Positions 5,640 through 5,745 of a stretch of DNA of 5,745 nucleotides are shown in pieces. The notes beneath the pieces were generated by a model. That model did not search any database. It was given only the letters and a program-made list of their open reading frames with translations, and was not told the origin of the DNA. The stretch is from Candidatus Aminicenantota bacterium. GTDB taxonomy: Bacteria; Acidobacteriota; Aminicenantia; Aminicenantales; Aminicenantaceae. Position numbers and translations under genes: made by a program. Positions within the stretch are counted from its first letter, which is position 1. Every line of letters starts with the position of its first letter. Location of the stretch: positions 1 through 5,745 of the forward strand of contig WTAW01000062.1 of NCBI GenBank assembly GCA_013139435.1. The letters are read 5' to 3'.

Positions 5640-5745
5640 ATGTTCCTAAAAAATAGTCTTTGCCTGATTGTCTGCGGGATATGTATTTTGGGTCTATCAA
5701 ACTGTGGAGACAGCAAGTATGCGGATGCCAAAAGAGTAACGATCA
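5640..5745 (+). CDS. Lipoprotein, 3' end outside the window
   Basis: Only 35 codons are visible. They encode a lipoprotein signal peptide: a short start MFLKN, a hydrophobic stretch (6-19), then the lipobox L19-S-N-C22. Cys22 would be lipidated and become the mature N-terminus, anchoring the protein in the inner or outer membrane. The mature part begins GDSKYADAKRV. Asn at position -1 is outside the strict proteobacterial lipobox (usually Gly, Ala or Ser) but is accepted in spirochaetes. The leader has two further Cys (12 and 15), but neither has a suitable lipobox. The start is set by AAGGAGG five bases upstream. Its function cannot be judged from the visible part. It is divergent from the exported serine hydrolase and appears to share a symmetric control region with it, so the two may be expressed under the same conditions. 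Confidence 0.85.
   Translation, partial: MFLKNSLCLIVCGICILGLSNCGDSKYADAKRVTI

Overview
The window looks like an ordinary chromosomal segment of a Gram-negative-type bacterium. It has moderate GC by eye, AAGGAGG-type Shine-Dalgarno sites and sigma70-type promoters, one certain TTG start, an exported serine hydrolase and a lipoprotein signal peptide. The lipobox (LSNC) has Asn just before the Cys. That is unusual for proteobacteria but tolerated in spirochaetes, so a Leptospira-like spirochaete is one possibility. No 16S or other marker is present, so the assignment is a guess.

Layout from left to right. (1) Positions 1-1707, plus strand: the 3' part of a large protein that resembles glycoside-hydrolase-type barrel enzymes, cut by the window edge. 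(2) Positions 1708-2040: a non-coding stretch with a near-consensus promoter about 250 nt ahead of a cold-shock protein gene (2041-2241), so that gene probably has a long 5' leader. (3) Positions 2242-2526: no intact gene. It holds possible remains of a minus-strand gene and the likely promoter of the next gene. (4) Positions 2527-3723, plus strand: a cation diffusion facilitator (CDF) metal transporter with two cytoplasmic dimerisation-type domains and non-canonical residues at its transmembrane metal site. (5) Positions 3743-5407, minus strand, convergent with the transporter and only 19 bp from it: a secreted class C beta-lactamase-like serine hydrolase. (6) Positions 5408-5639: a divergent control region. 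(7) From 5640, plus strand: the start of a small lipoprotein gene that runs off the window.

No mobile element, CRISPR array, RNA gene or defence system is visible. The most notable structure is in the divergent region. Two near-identical 23-nt boxes in inverted orientation lie between the predicted hydrolase and lipoprotein promoters. Each box is exactly 14 bp from its own -35 hexamer, with an A-rich tract in between. This looks like a mirror-image activator arrangement that would co-regulate two envelope or exported proteins. The second point of interest is the CDF transporter, whose usual HxxxD/HxxxD metal site reads HxxxH/HxxxE.
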